Shown: positions 1-11,955 of the stretch, in pieces
Position numbering within the stretch: the first letter of the stretch is position 1
Layout: every line of letters starts with the position of its first letter
Assembly (NCBI GenBank): GCA_963932145.1
Contig: OZ010578.1
Span: 43,912,404-43,976,403 of the forward strand
Direction: 5' to 3'
Length of the DNA stretch: 64,000 nucleotides
From: Acanthosepion lycidas
Taxonomy: Eukaryota; Mollusca; Cephalopoda; Sepiida; Sepiidae
Translations under genes and position numbers: made by a program
The notes under the pieces: generated by a model
The model's input: the letters and a program-made list of their open reading frames with translations, nothing else
Told to the model about the DNA's origin: nothing
Database searches by the model: none

Positions 1-276
1 CTTTGTCAATGCCCTTAATTCAGCAGTGAATCTTATAAAACACAGTGAAAAAAATTTCAGATAAAATCTCCAATAACTGTATCAAGCTATAGACTTATTG
101 AAGCAACTTTTATTTCTTTTTTTTTTTTTTTTTTAAACATTAAAATTGCAACTGAAATAAACAAACTGAAAAGAGAAAGGTACACTAGGATAAGTATGTG
201 AGGTCCCAAAAGAGTAATTTGAAGAGGTCTAAAAGTACTAATGCCTGAAGTAAGCTATTTTTTTGGTATTAATTTG

Positions 277-312
<36 letters not shown>

Positions 313-349
313 TCAATTTACAGATAAGCTGGATAAATGTAATTGTAAA

Positions 350-660
350 TTTTATGCAAACAGTTTCTCTTTTTTAACACTTCTTACTTGTAGAACTCCC
401 TTCCAGCTCCATGCTTTCCAGCAAACTTTAATCTGCAAAAATTTAAATGCAATGTCAATTGTTATCTACTAGCCTCTTGATTATGCTTTTCTCTACTTGC
501 TCATTATTAATGTTTCTGTTCCTAATACTTCAACACCCAGTAAACCCTTGTGTCTTAGTGGCTTTTCTACCTTGCATTGAGTGAAACCAATGAAAACAAA
601 ATGGTTTGATATCTCCAGACCTGTATTATCAATTAAAAAAAAAAAAATATCAATACATGC
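350..660 (+). mobile_element. 3' tail of a jockey-like LINE
   Basis: The stretch contains the decayed end of a LINE ORF2: a segment resembling 'RASSLWNSLPASCFP' read in broken frame, then CAGTAAACCCTTGTGTCTTAGTGGCTTTT and a tail ending in an A-run. The same tail recurs near 1600-1745, 3950-4010, 30470-30530, 37720-37790, 42500-42580 and 51800-51880. All copies are 5'-truncated, as expected for target-primed reverse transcription. No intact frame survives. Confidence 0.6.
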
Positions 661-1099
661 TAAAAAGGCAACAAGTTTCATTAAATGAAATGAATCTTTG
701 AAACAGTGAACAGTACAATTTATACCTTGATTATTCTGTTCAACGTGTGCAACTAACAATTATTGGTACCCAGCCTATCAAATTAATTTGCCAGTAAGCT
801 TTGTACTATTGACTAACGTTCAATTATTACACAAGTTTCTGTTTTTGAATGACTCTGCAAACTTTATGATGGCCGACAAATTCAACCAATATGCCTGCTC
901 CAGATTTCGTGTGACCCTCAAAGAAATTTTTCATTAGGCTCCAAAAAATGAATAAATAATTAATAATAAAATAGTAATTAACAAATAAAAATAAATGAAC
1001 TAAAAAATTAATTGATACTGCACAGGTAAATGAAGTACACCTTGATTTCACATTTCCCACAGATATTAAGTGGAGTGATTATATTCTGACATGAACTAG

Positions 1100-1711
1100 A
1101 ATGATTATTTTGAATTAATTGTTGGGGTCTGCTGCTAGGAAAGTTGGTTCACTATGTCTTGCTAGACAATTTTTCTTGCAAGGATCCATTTTGCACATTT
1201 ATAAATCTACTATTCAGCCATGCATTGAATATTGCTTCCATATCTGGTCTAGTGCTCTAGCTATATATTTCAATATTCTTGAAAAAAAAAAAATCCAAAG
1301 GGTTTGTCATGTTACTGGTCCTGACCTGGCATCTCAACTTCAGTCACTTTCTCACTGCCGTGATGTGGCTTCCTTCTGTCTCTTCTCTAAATATTTTCAT
1401 AGCATTTGTTCTAATCTCCTTGGTGCCTTGGTCACATGAATTTAATTACTGGACTGGCAACCAGGTCTCATGGTTTTACTGTTGAACTAGCTAAATGTAA
1501 TCATAAGTTCTATTCTAATAGTTTCTTTGCTTGCAGTGGTTTCTTGCTTCCCTGCCATTTAGGATCTCTAAAAATTTAAATGAAATGTCAATCATAATCT
1601 TCTGTCTTCCTGAATCCTGTTCTTTTATTGTACTTTCTTCTAACTAAAGTCTTCTCATTCTCTTATACTCCCAGTAACACCACATAGCCTAGTTCCTTGA
1701 AATGATTTAAA

Positions 1712-1743
<32 letters not shown>

Positions 1744-1750
1744 TTAATCT
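1100..1750 (+). mobile_element. Jockey-like LINE, RT C-terminus and 3' tail
   Basis: The frame at 1119-1439 reads ARKVGSLCLARQFF, then ILHIYKSTIQPCIEYCFHIW. This is the conserved segment after the RT catalytic core of jockey/CR1-type non-LTR retrotransposons. A second frame reads SHFLTAVMWLPSVSSL, showing a frameshift. The copy runs into the shared 3' tail and an A-rich end near 1710-1745. It is truncated at the 5' side and dead. Confidence 0.75.
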
Positions 1751-2404
1751 TTCAAACAATGAACAGGGCAACTTAAAAATACAAGTTAATCCTCAAAGAA
1801 AACTGTAAAAAATAACTAACATTTTTATAAATATACACCCACCTAACAAGAGAAATCAAGTAAGGTTTTTAAATCTGAAGTTTTTATTTTTTTTATTTTT
1901 AGTACAGTACCATTCCTTAATTCTTAATGTAAGTTCATTTATTTCTCTACTCCTTGAGAAAGAACGAACAGAAGGTTAATTAATTTTGCCATATTATATT
2001 AAAATAACAAAAACAAGGAATGTATAAGCTTATGTATTTTTTCCTCCAGACACAACTAACAATAACTCAGGACCTTAGAGGAAAGACAAAAACCTTAATA
2101 TAAGTCTATGATAAGTCTATTTAATTATAAACAATTATAAAAGGCTACATCAAAGATTAAGTATTTGGGTTGGGAAACACTTAAACTAGGCCTTGAGCTT
2201 TCTAAAACCACACAAAGAATAAGAAAAATCATTTATTTTTTTTATCTAATTTGGTCACAAAATTATATCCAAGATCTTTGGAAGTAAACCAGTTTTCCAT
2301 AATTCCTAAATTTCAGAGATGAGAAATTATTCTACATTAATCTATTTGGATTAGTGATTTCAGACTTGTTGGTAGACTGCCATTTTAGCTACTTTACCCT
2401 TCAG

Positions 2405-2650
2405 TTGTGGAAGCAGGGTGGAGTAATGGTTAGCAGCTTGAATTGATGAATCAGGGAGCTGAGATTAAATTCTAGTAAAGTTCATTGCATTCACTTGCAT
2501 GCTAATATCCTTAAGGAAGGTATGAATCCATCACTTCTACCTCCAGCTAAGAGTGAAATAACAGGACAGACTGGGTCCTATAGCTTTAGGAGGCAACCAG
2601 TCTAGAAAGAAACACTGAATTCAAACCAGCCTGCTACATTGTAGGTGTGT
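2405..2650 (+). mobile_element. tRNA-derived SINE with conserved central domain
   Basis: The head has GGAGTAATGGTTAGCAGCTTG, a box-A-like sequence, and then a degenerate box B (GAGATTAAATTCTAG). It is followed by a central block including AAGGAAGGTATGAATCCATC and ATAACAGGACAGACTGGGTC. The same block recurs at about 34738, 52072 and 63800 (plus) and at 21085, 54450, 55960 and 56340 (minus). This head plus conserved core fits tRNA-SINEs; cephalopod SINEs with such a core are known. The copy is diverged. Confidence 0.6.
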
Positions 2651-2759
2651 GTTTAGCAGCATATAAACTCCTTATAGGTCATTTAATGCCAAAATTTTAT
2701 TTTCTTGGGAGCATTAGTAATTTCTTTTAAAAAAATGTATTGTATTTATACTTTCATTG

Positions 2760-3180
2760 TTTTGACCCCAGTTTGGTGGGGTTGACTATTTGCCCATAGC
2801 TGGGACCCTAACAGGTACCCACCAAGGTTCAAGGTGGACCTGGAAACAACAGCAATTAAGGTGGTTCTACACTCCTCAAAACCTCCTGATCAAAGGCCTT
2901 GCTGCTGGATGTAGTTCATTGTCATACCTTCTGTCTTGTAAGTCCTTTCTCTTTAGGCAAAGGCTAGAAGGTAACTTCAAAAACAAATCCACCCTGAACA
3001 TCATCTCAAAGAAAGGAACTACCCACCCCTTCAAGCCGTGACAGAAAATAATGAACTCCTCAAGCTTAGTACAATGGTTCGAACAAACATGAGGCAGGGA
3101 CAAGGCACAGTGTTGTGAATCTCCAATTTTGAACCATTCTCTCATGGGTGTATCATCCACAGCACTTTAGACGACACTTT
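2760..3180. repeat. GC-richer interspersed repeat, unidentified
   Basis: This block is less AT-rich than its surroundings. Its segment GGCCTTGCTGCTGGATGTAG with TTCATTGTCATACC matches the minisatellite unit at 43905-44157. On the minus strand both loci can be read as (G/N)YD(N/D)(E/K)LHPAARP-like peptide, but frames are short and the direction of any coding is uncertain. I do not recognise the family. Nothing indicates a host gene. Confidence 0.4.
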
Positions 3181-3364
3181 GAATCATCTTCAGTTAGGTG
3201 TCATATTTAATAATGTTTAGGAATTTCAAATAGAACACTATTTTTTAGGAGGCCTTACAAGACAATATAAAAACATTAAGTGCAGCTCATATATGTTGCA
3301 TTCAATCCTTGAGACTGGCAAAAGAAACTGATCAATTGGTAAAAGCAAGGAGAAGATGAGATAT

Positions 3365-3565
3365 CCCTACATATGGACAGTGGAATGAGAATAATTTATC
3401 CTCCACAGATTAAATGAAGAATTTAGTTCAAAATTGCCTGAAGGTTATCCAGACCTGAAAAGGGCTACAGAGCCGAAATATTGTGATAATAACAAAAGAG
3501 ATGGGGACATTAGTCTGAATATAAATAATAACTCTTTATACCAGAAATTCACAGAGAAAGCAAGG
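3365..3565 (+). mobile_element. tRNA-SINE 3' part, 'AAACGTTG' family
   Basis: The copy ends with GAGCCGAAATATTGTGATAA, then AACAAAAGAGATGGGGACATTAGTCTGAATATAAATAAT in broken form. The same 3' end (consensus GGCCGAAACGTTGTGATAA) occurs at about 5664 and 21255 (plus), in both halves of 32430-32875, and reversed at about 5320 and 25950. The front half (CCACAGATTAAATGAAGAATTTAG) also matches 32670. The tRNA head is lost here. Confidence 0.55.
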
Positions 3566-3739
3566 ACAAATTGCCTAAAAATTACCTGATGTTAGATGAC
3601 ACCCTAACATCGACAACAGAATGTGTTGGGAGGTAAACTGTTTTCTGTCCACAGAAAAAACATTGCAAGCTTCTCACTACTCTATCACTATTTTCATGGA
3701 AAATAGTCAGACAAACTACATTCCTTAGTTCCACCAGTT

Positions 3740-4010
3740 CTAACCTTGACTACTAAGACCTGCTGTGACAAACATTATAGCAAACCACTCTTTCCCTTGG
3801 TAAAATGTTCTACTCCAACAGTTTTTCCATATGAACCACTACTTTGTGGAATTAACTTCCAAGAGGAGGATTCTCCAATCACTATGATTTTAAGCTTTTC
3901 AAACCTAAGGTTGTTATCTGCTCCACATAACCTGTGCATCTTACCTCTTACTCTGTAACCCTTGAGTGGCTTTTGGGCCTTGTAGAAGGTGAACATTGTT
4001 AAAAAAAATA
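3740..4010 (+). mobile_element. LINE 3' tail, jockey-like
   Basis: The stretch includes TTCTACTCCAACAGTTTTTC and TACTTTGTGGAATTAACTTCC, then CATCTTACCTCTTACTC and CCCTTGAGTGGCTTTTGGGCC. It ends with an A-run at about 4001-4008. It parallels the tails at 350-660 and 42240-42580. It contains only the decayed C-terminus of the ORF and the 3' UTR. Confidence 0.5.
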
Positions 4011-4139
4011 TCCCTTTGGATTGAATAAGAAGAGTTCAGCAGAAAATTCCCAGGCTACCAACTATAACAGCAATGACCAAAAAAGACAAATAGAAGTTTG
4101 AATAACTCCATTTATAATAAGTTTTTTATATTACCATAG

Positions 4140-4565
4140 TAGTGAACTTATGTCATGTCAGTCTTCCTATATGGTAGTGAATGCCCGACAGTCTCCTCAC
4201 TTGAAGCAACAGAAATGTGGTCCTACAGAAGGATGCTGAGAATACCATGGACTGAACATGTGAGCAACAAAATTTTAGAGAAAATGGAAACAAAAATGAA
4301 ATTTATACTTATCAGAAAGAGTCAGTTGAAATTTCTAGGGCACATAATGAGAAAAGAGGGCTTGAAAAATTTGACACTCACAGGACAGACTAAAGGCAAG
4401 TGAGACAGAGGAAAACAACATAACCTAATTGGCAAACTCGAGTAAAAAGATGGCAGAACAAGGTTTAGGAGTGATAACAAAAAGACTTAATTTATTAAGA
4501 GCTACAAAGGATAGGCAATTGTGGAGAGTCATGACACAGTGCATAGAAAAAGAATATACTTAAAG
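4140..4565 (+). mobile_element. RTE-like LINE, C-terminal RT region
   Basis: The frame at 4155-4403 reads FLYGSECPTVSSLEATEMWS, then YRRMLRIPWTEHVSN and RKSQLKFLGHIMRKEG. These are hallmark motifs of the C-terminal part of widespread animal LINE RTs often annotated as 'craniofacial development protein 2-like'. The next segment, in another frame, continues as MAEQGLGVITKRLNLLRATKDRQLWR. The ORF is frameshifted and the 5' portion absent. A related piece lies at 36720-36960, and a fuller copy is at 41280-43130. Confidence 0.8.
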
Positions 4566-5289
4566 ATGTTATAATTTAGAATGGAACTGATATTAAATTC
4601 CCACCTTTTATTTTTACTTTTTTTAACTCAAAACATCAAAATATTTTACTATAGACAGATACTGTTTCTCCTCTTTTAATGTTTATTTCTTTGACCACTT
4701 TGTTCATTGTAATGTCTTGACTTTTAATAGTAGATGTATTTAGAACAAAAATTACCTCTGACTCTAGTAATGGCTCAAATAGAGATTACATTTTTTAAAA
4801 TGAGTGGTTATACAGCACATAAATACTAACTACTTGCAGTTATCAATTTCATTTTGGCATCTTTGCCAACCGGTGATATGAAATGCTATCTTAAAATTCC
4901 TCAAAGTAGCAAAAACAAATTGGTAGTAAATTTTCTTTGAAAAGTGAAGTTCAGAATTCTCAGAATGTTTAAATAATACTTTGTGTTCTGTTTTCTTTCT
5001 AATATCTTTTCAGATATACTTAGAGATTACTTCACTTTTAATAGAAAAATGACAATATTCAGCAAAGTAATATTCAGCAAATATAAAATTTATCAATTTT
5101 AGCCTTTAAGTAAAAATAAAAAAATTACACGAGTGTCATAAGCTCAATGATTTTACTGAAGCATAAGTTTTTCTAAAAATATTTATCTACTGAATTTATA
5201 CTAATAAATTTAATCATTTTCATTTATCTACCAAAAACAAAAATGTGACATGATTGTGACATTGTTATATATTTCATCAGTGATTTTTT

Positions 5290-5775
5290 TCATTAATTAA
5301 ACATCTCCATAGCAACACTATTTACATTATTCAGACTTATCTATGCCATATTTATCACAACGTTTTGGCCATTGTACGCTCAGGTGGTTGGAATGTTGAA
5401 CTGAACCATTTATTTTGCTTGCTGGGGTAGACTGTTCTTGTTCCACGTGCCATATGATATCAGTTAACTTCTTTTAATTCACCTCTCCAAGTTCTTCACT
5501 GACTTAACCAGGTATTGAACTCACAACTGTGTCCTATCACTGGATATAACAAATGCCTTTATCCACTGGACATTTGTGTATGAATTTCTGGGACTTATAA
5601 ACTTGTCTTCAGCAACCATTTTTTACCAGTGCTCATTTCAACCACTTGAAGAAGGCAGTAGCGTATAATGGCCGAAACGTTGTGATAAATATGGCAACAA
5701 AGATGAGGACAATAGTCCAAATAATGTAAATAGTGTACATAATACCTAATCTCAGAAATATAGACATATCTCCAT
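5290..5775. mobile_element. tRNA-SINE copies in inverted arrangement
   Basis: The left part (5290-5590) is a minus-strand copy. Its head reads CCAGTGGATAAAGGCATTTG with box B-like GTGAGTTCAATACCTGG, and it ends in the reversed GGCC(G/A)AAACGTTGTGATAAA. The right part (5630-5775) is a plus-strand copy of the same 3' end. The two 3' ends therefore face outward as an inverted repeat of roughly 70-100 bp. This could be two insertions or one inverted duplication. Confidence 0.55.
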
Positions 5776-5899
5776 AGCAAACAAAATATGAAGCCATATT
5801 GATTCAAATTATTAGCAGGTAGAATTGTGTGCTTTAACACATTGGCTCCCAAGCCTCATTTCCCTTGTTGACCCAGTGTCTCAACTCCATATCTTAAAT

Positions 5900-7019
5900 C
5901 CTATTATAGTGAAATGAAGAAAACAAGGAGTGCAAAAGGAAGTTGATTAAAAAAAAAATAAAAAAATAAAAAAAGTAAATCCATTTTGTGCTGAATATGA
6001 AGGTAATCTTTCTCTTTGCTTTGAATGTTTCAACAAGAGACATAGAATAATAATCAATTCAATTTTTCCTAGTCAAGTAGCAATTGCAGCTTTTATATTT
6101 TTTTCTTTTATATCTTTATATCAGACATTAGGAAAAATAATGTTTTTTATTTATTAGGAATGTGATTTCTATTAGATTAAAATTCTTGTTTATTTTACTG
6201 GTTGTAGGCATTATTTTGGTTCCCTAAGTAAATAAAATATATATTTTTAATTTCATAATGTTTTACCAATTAAATTCTATGGTTACTCAATCTATTAGTT
6301 TACCTGAATGCATGGTACAGCTCTGTGTATGTAAAAATAAAAAATTGATCCAAAGATCAACAGTAGAAATTCCAAATGAAAAACAAAATGAAAAACAAAA
6401 TAAAAGAAATTAAAAATATTTTTTTAAAATTTGTGAAAAATTTGTGAAAAACAAAAAAAAAAGTGATTCTGGTGTACCATGATTTCATAGCATCCACTCC
6501 CAATAATGCTCATAGAAAAGAAATTGGTAAACAACACACCAGTGGGTTGTGTGGGCCTTGCAGACATACCACTATGACATTCCAGTGGGTAATGTGGGAG
6601 CCGTGTTAATGTATATCCTAGTAAAAATTTCCTTTTTTCTTATAAAAAAAAATAAAAAAAATAAATAATAATAATAAAAAAAGAATAACGCACAATATAT
6701 GTACTTAAGAATGAAATAACTATTGGCTGAATCATGGGACTTGCACAAGTGTACTTTATTAACTTAGCCAGAAAAATGAATTGGATTTTACTGTTTCATA
6801 AACTAGTACTGCCAGAGGAATTTGAGATGAATTTGTTGGTTGTCTTTAAATTAACATTCAATGACTTTTTAAGATTATTATCCTAATCATTTCCCCCTAC
6901 TCACACAATATTCAGTTCTACCCTCAGGCAGATGCAGTAGTCCGTGAACAGTCTAATGCAATAATTTGATAAATTTAGTTGTTTGTTTCACTAAGAACAG
7001 AATTTATAACACACTTGCT
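5900..7019. other. AT-rich intronic DNA, no gene seen
   Basis: The stretch is A/T-rich with short AAATAAAA-type runs. No family match, splice-bounded coding block or structured repeat was recognised. Confidence 0.5.
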
Positions 7020-8660
7020 ATTTTATTAGGTACCTCCCCCGCCTTCCAAAAAAGACAATACCTAAGGTTTAAAATTAATTTTTTAAAATGGCAAATCTTT
7101 CTTGAGATTTTTATTTTAGGTTTAATTCCAATCTAATAGATTAAATTTAATATTTCCAATAAGCAAAATACTGCTATATTCCAAAAACTAATTTAAACTG
7201 ATTGGAAGGAGAGTCTGTTTTTATTGTCTTTTTTTTTTGTTAAAATAGCTGATTAGCACCCCTTTTTTTAGTTGTTTTTCATTGCAATGTAATTCTCTGT
7301 ATTAAAAAATCTTCCAAATATAAAACAAACTTTTCTGAAACTTTGAGGAATATTACCTGATTTAAAGTATAATTAATCTGATTTGAAACAAACATTATTT
7401 ACTTTAAGTTTATAATAACAGAGAAATGCATTTTTAAAACAAACAGTAACTGTGTTTTTAACTTACAGTAGTCATGTTTATGCGATTGACGAGTGTCAAC
7501 AAGTGATGACAGCATTATTGTTGTTCTACAGAGACTATGTGTATAACAGTTTAAGAAAATGATGTAAGTACCTTTTTTATATAATTTTAAGTACTCAGTA
7601 ATCTTAGAAATTTGGAAAATTTTCTCTGTAATCTAATTTTAAGAATATTGCCTTTAAATTTACTATGGTCATCACTCATTTTCTGATAATGTCATGTATT
7701 AAAAAAATAGGCACATTTCATAATATTTTATATACCTAAAAAATTTTTTTTAATTATTTTTAAAATCTTGGTGCATGATGTATATTAAGCTTTCCATTTC
7801 TTGATTAGTAAATATAGTTTTCACTTAATAACCTAACGCAATTAAAGTAATGCAGAATTTCAAAAGATTCATATATCAATTATTATAATAAATTATTATA
7901 ATTAAAATTTTTAAAAAAAAATTAAAATTCTTGTAGAAATATATTATTCAGTGAAAAACATTTTTAAGACAAGTGTCCTTAATAAATCTTATTTATAAAA
8001 GCAATTAAAAACTTTTCTAATTAAATAATATAGCTTTATTGCCTTTGTTTTTTTCAGAACAGATTTTCAGGAAACGAGTAGTAATTTTCGAAAAAAAAAA
8101 AAAAAAAAAAAAAGTTTGCTTTACAATCTCTAAGGAGTCCTGCTTTTAACTAATAAAATAAATCTAGCAATTAAAATTTAGTTTCTTAAAATTTCATGAA
8201 ATCATATAAGTGGAGGGTTACATTTCAAAAAAAAAAAAAAAAAAAAAAACTTTCAAAAATAATTTCATCCATTTGTAAATAAGGTCTGAAAGTTTCATTA
8301 AAATCTGGCAATTATCTGATTTTTGCAAGAATTTCCAAGTCTATGCAATATTTTTTTTTTTTTTAACCAGAAAAATGTACTATGACACCAATAGTAAATA
8401 TTAAGCCGACCGCTGACACACACCAAAAAAAAATAAAAAAAAATAAAAAAAGTAAACAATGATTTTTAACCAAAATTTCAAACTTGCTAGAAAGGATTAA
8501 AAAATTTAATAAAATCATAAAAAACACTTTAGTTTTCCTCTTAACATTTTCATGATAAAACTATTTTTTATTATATTTGGGGCCCCCTTTTGTCATCATG
8601 TTATGCTGTTTTTTCAGCGAAGTAGTTGAGGTACCTATATTTAATGTATTTTTTTTTTTT
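7020..8660. repeat. Interspersed repeat, copy 1 (pair with 15.2-16.2 kb)
   Basis: Several blocks align collinearly with 15234-16170. Examples are AATACCTAAGGTTTAAAATTAATT with AAATCTTTCTTGAGATTTTT, TTAATTAAATAATATAGCTTTATTGC, AATTTCATGAAATCATATAAGTGG, and AAATAATTTCATCCATTTGTAAATAAGG. Spacing differs mainly by poly-A expansions. No coding frame is visible. The class of element is unknown to me; an old non-autonomous transposon is possible. Confidence 0.55.
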
Positions 8661-8662
8661 TT

Positions 8663-8800
8663 TAACATTTCACCCCAAGGTCATAAAGAGCAAAGTTCAT
8701 TAGAACAATTACCATGAAAATATTCATAGAAAAGGAAAAGGAATTTATGTTATGGTAGTGGAAAGCAAGTGAAGTTGATATTAGTGATGGAACAATTAAT
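8663..8800 (-). mobile_element. LINE RT fragment, jockey-like
   Basis: The plus strand reads CAAAGTTCATTAGAACAATTACCATGAAAATATTCATAGAAAA in pieces, which nearly repeats 47708-47760. On the minus strand this is the decayed '...(S/F)SL(F/N)...' segment of the jockey-like RT end also seen at 1330-1440. It is short and diverged. Confidence 0.45.
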
Positions 8801-8809
8801 CAGAATCAA

Positions 8810-10046
8810 GAATCAGAAATATTGGAAATTTTGGGGGTATAGGAATTTTTACCCTAATTTCTGATTCCAAAATGATTATTCGTACTTTTTGTTGCTTAAA
8901 ACTTAATTTTCCATTCCTGGTACTAATGATAAAAGGATATAAATATTTATTGATTTTGAACTATCAGTAAAACTAAAATCTATAGATTATAATAATATCT
9001 AAGTATGATGTAAATTTATTTTACCTGTGTGTAAAAAAAAAAAAATAAAAAAAATAAAAAAAATAAAAAAAATAAAAAAAAAAGAAAAAAAAGTGCAAGT
9101 TTCTGCTCAGTTGTCAACCTTTCCAAGAACTTTACTAGTTTAAAGTCTATTTCAGTTCAAAGTAAAAATTTTATTTTTTATTTTTTTTAACATTGTTAAT
9201 TTATTCATTTCATATTATAAATTATTAAAAATTATGTAAGATAAACATAAAATGAATTCATGTTATTCTGCCAGGCTCTCTTTTAAGACAATTTTTTTTT
9301 TTTAATTTATAAAAAAAAGCCCCAAAAAATGAATGTATGGAATTCCTGCCAATGACATTTGATTTCTTCACATAAAAAATTAACTTTGTATCACAAATTG
9401 TCCTCATGGTGAGGCAGTTAAAGTTGTTTGTATAATAGTTTTAATCCATAAAATCATTTTTAGTCTCAGTTTTTAAGATTTATTTTTGTTTGCATAGCAT
9501 ACTACATAAACAAAAAATCTTTTCAATAACCAAGACTTTAAAAAGTAAACATTCTTTTTATGAAACTTAAATTTGCTTCTACAAAATTCATGTATTTCTT
9601 AAAGCTTTCAAAATGAATTTTTATCTTTATTTACTTAAAAAAAAAAAAAAAATAAACAAACTTATTTGAAGTTTCCTGAAAAAAACTTTCACATAAAAGT
9701 TTTTAATTAAAAGACTAATATTTCCATTAAAGATTGTATTTAATTTTATTTTACTCATCTTTTTCTTTGGCATAATTGAACTTTCTTCTGTTAAATTATT
9801 ATGGCATTTAAAATATTTTGAACCCTTTCTCAGTTATTCCTCCCCACAGCCAAACAAGATGTATAGTTTTATAAGTAAGAGTTTATAAAAAAAAAAAAAA
9901 AAAAAAAAAGTTAAAAACGAGTATTTTCATCCTATTTTTATCTGGTATGATTAAGCTGTAGCGTTTTTTCCACTTTTAACATTATTTGTTTTAATATTTT
10001 AAAACTAAAACTAGTAAAATTTAATCTTCTAATAATCAAATAAATG

Positions 10047-10079
<33 letters not shown>

Positions 10080-11150
10080 ATCCCATGCAAAAAATACACA
10101 TTTACAGTTGTTGTCATCCTTACAAACATTTTAATCATTTTTAATCTTATTTTAATGCTTTGTAACAGTTGAATCTCATACCTTATAAAAAGATCAAGTT
10201 GGATATCAGCATTATTTAGCTTATATCTCTTTAAAAAAAAAAATAAATAAAGAACACAAATAAAACACTTTTTGATGCTTTTTAGAAATGATCAAATTTT
10301 TTTTAGTTGTGAAAAATCTCTTTTACACAGTAAAACCTATTAGTGATTAAATTTTTTAGATAAGTTTAAAAAACCCTTTATTTATTTATTAAGTTGCTGT
10401 GATAATTCATATTTAATTCTTATTAAAAATATATAAGCAAATTTAAAATTTGCATTTATTTTTTATTCACTATCCTGCAGGATTAAATACTCCTTGTACT
10501 TTATCAAAACATGCATAAATTAAACCACAATACATAGGATGATACCTTTCTGCTTAGAGTATTATTGTTGCACTATTATATATATATATATATGGTGTCT
10601 CTTATTTTTGAAGTGCATGAAGAAGTTGAATTGTCACTCCTGCCTTTGCTTGTTAAAACTTAAAAAAGGTAGACAAAAAGCAGACCCTTTTTTTATTTTA
10701 CAATTAATAGCAAACCATTTTTACAAATTATACACATTAGAAAACTAGAAACATTTTATTATTTAATAGTGAGAAATTCAAATTTTTTCAGACCCCAATT
10801 ATGGCAAGTGTATCTGATGCCAAGCAAAAAAGTGTAGTTTGGAAGTTTTTTTTAAGATTACTGATAACTGAATAAAGCAATATGTCAACAGTAGCTAGGT
10901 ACTTAAGTGATAATTCTTTGTTTAAACTCTTGCCCAATTTTTTTTTTTAATAAAAAGGATATTTAACTTCATTTCATAAGCTTTTGTACTCATTTTTCTA
11001 CTAAATGTTTCATTAATAAATGTACTTTTTTCATTAAGTTTCCCAAACCAACCATAGGGCCCGAAAACAATGAATTTTAAATAGGTATCAGAATCATAAA
11101 TTTAGAACAGTATCGGGAATTGTATTGGAATTGGTAAAAATATTGGCATC
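8810..11150. other. AT-rich intron with A-tracts, no gene seen
   Basis: The stretch is very AT-rich and has many poly-A or A4-7T tracts (for example 9034-9090, 9887-9908 and 10049-10076). Short open frames here are simple-sequence artefacts. Parts resemble the 7.0-8.6 kb repeat loosely. No exon was recognised. Confidence 0.5.
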
Positions 11151-11440
11151 ATCTCATCACTAGCTGATATGCCAGGTCAAGACCACTAACATTGCAGATT
11201 CTTTGGATTTTATCAAGCATCTCTAAATACATAGCAGAAGCACTAGACCAATTGTGATAGCAATATTCAATGCATAGCCAAAATTTATATTACACATTTA
11301 TGTGCAAGATGAATTCTGGCAAGAAATATTGTCTAGCACAACACAGTGAACCAATTTTCCCAGTAGCAGACCTAGCAATGGATTCAATATAATCTTTTCA
11401 CTTCATGTCATATAGTGGTAATGATCTTTATGAAGTTTCC
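11150..11440 (-). mobile_element. LINE RT fragment, jockey-like
   Basis: On the minus strand the pieces read as LLGKLVHCVVLDNISC and, further on, VLTWHIS. These match the RT segment at 1119-1345 (VGSLCLARQFF, VLTWHL) and 43140-43280. The copy is 5'-truncated and carries stops. It lies in the intron just downstream of the P-loop exon. Confidence 0.6.
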
Positions 11441-11838
11441 TCAGATATAGATAAAAATTAAAAATCAGTATCAAGCAACAAAGAAAACAATTTATACTTA
11501 CTTCACAGATCCTTGGAATTAGGCCGACCTCTCCCTACAAAATACAGTGGCAGAGAGTCAATACTGATGTTGATTACTTGACAGAAATAACTAGCAAGCT
11601 GCTATATAAGTCAAAAAGTTTTTACATATTGTTTAAAGAGTTGCTCAGAGGTGTCAATGATTACTATCTTCAAATGTATTCCATCAATTATTAACTGGCT
11701 TTCTTGCTTTTATGCTTTATTTTAAAGCATTTTTGTCAGTATTTTTTATGTTCATACAAAAAAGAAAAACCTCGCCTTTTCAAAAAAAAAAAAAAAAATC
11801 TTGATGTCAGTAGTGCATATAAGCTGAACAAAACTTAC

Positions 11839-11955
11839 AGGATCCCCCATCATTGTGTAGGTCTTTCCAGTACTTGTTTGTCCATATGCAAACACACAAG
11901 CATTGTAACCCTCAAAAGCTGCCTCCAAGATCTCTGTGCCCAAGTCTTGGAAAAC
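11839..11955 (-). CDS. Kinesin-3-like motor domain, P-loop exon
   Basis: This is one internal exon of a microtubule-motor ATPase. On the minus strand it follows a pyrimidine-rich tract ending in AG and is followed by GTAAGT, giving 117 bp or 39 codons in phase 0 at both ends. The translation begins VFQDLGTE and contains [15 protein letters not shown] followed by [12 protein letters not shown]. The kinesin P-loop (GxxxxGKT, here GQTSTGKT) that binds the ATP phosphates is therefore present, as is the family-typical FAYGQT. The [15 protein letters not shown] wording is closest to what I know of the kinesin-3 family (KIF1, KIF13, KIF16B, STARD9). KIF16B-like is my first guess, but 78 residues cannot settle the subfamily. 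The STGKT form replaces the usual GSGK and still fits the consensus. It joins in frame to the exon at 55112-55228. The remaining motor, coiled-coil and cargo-binding exons lie outside the window or were not recognised. No frame damage is visible. Confidence 0.93.

Noticed and set aside
2790..3041. 83-codon open frame in the GC-richer block
   Set aside because: The DNA is a dispersed repeat shared with 43.9-44.2 kb and the frame is not preserved between loci on the plus strand.
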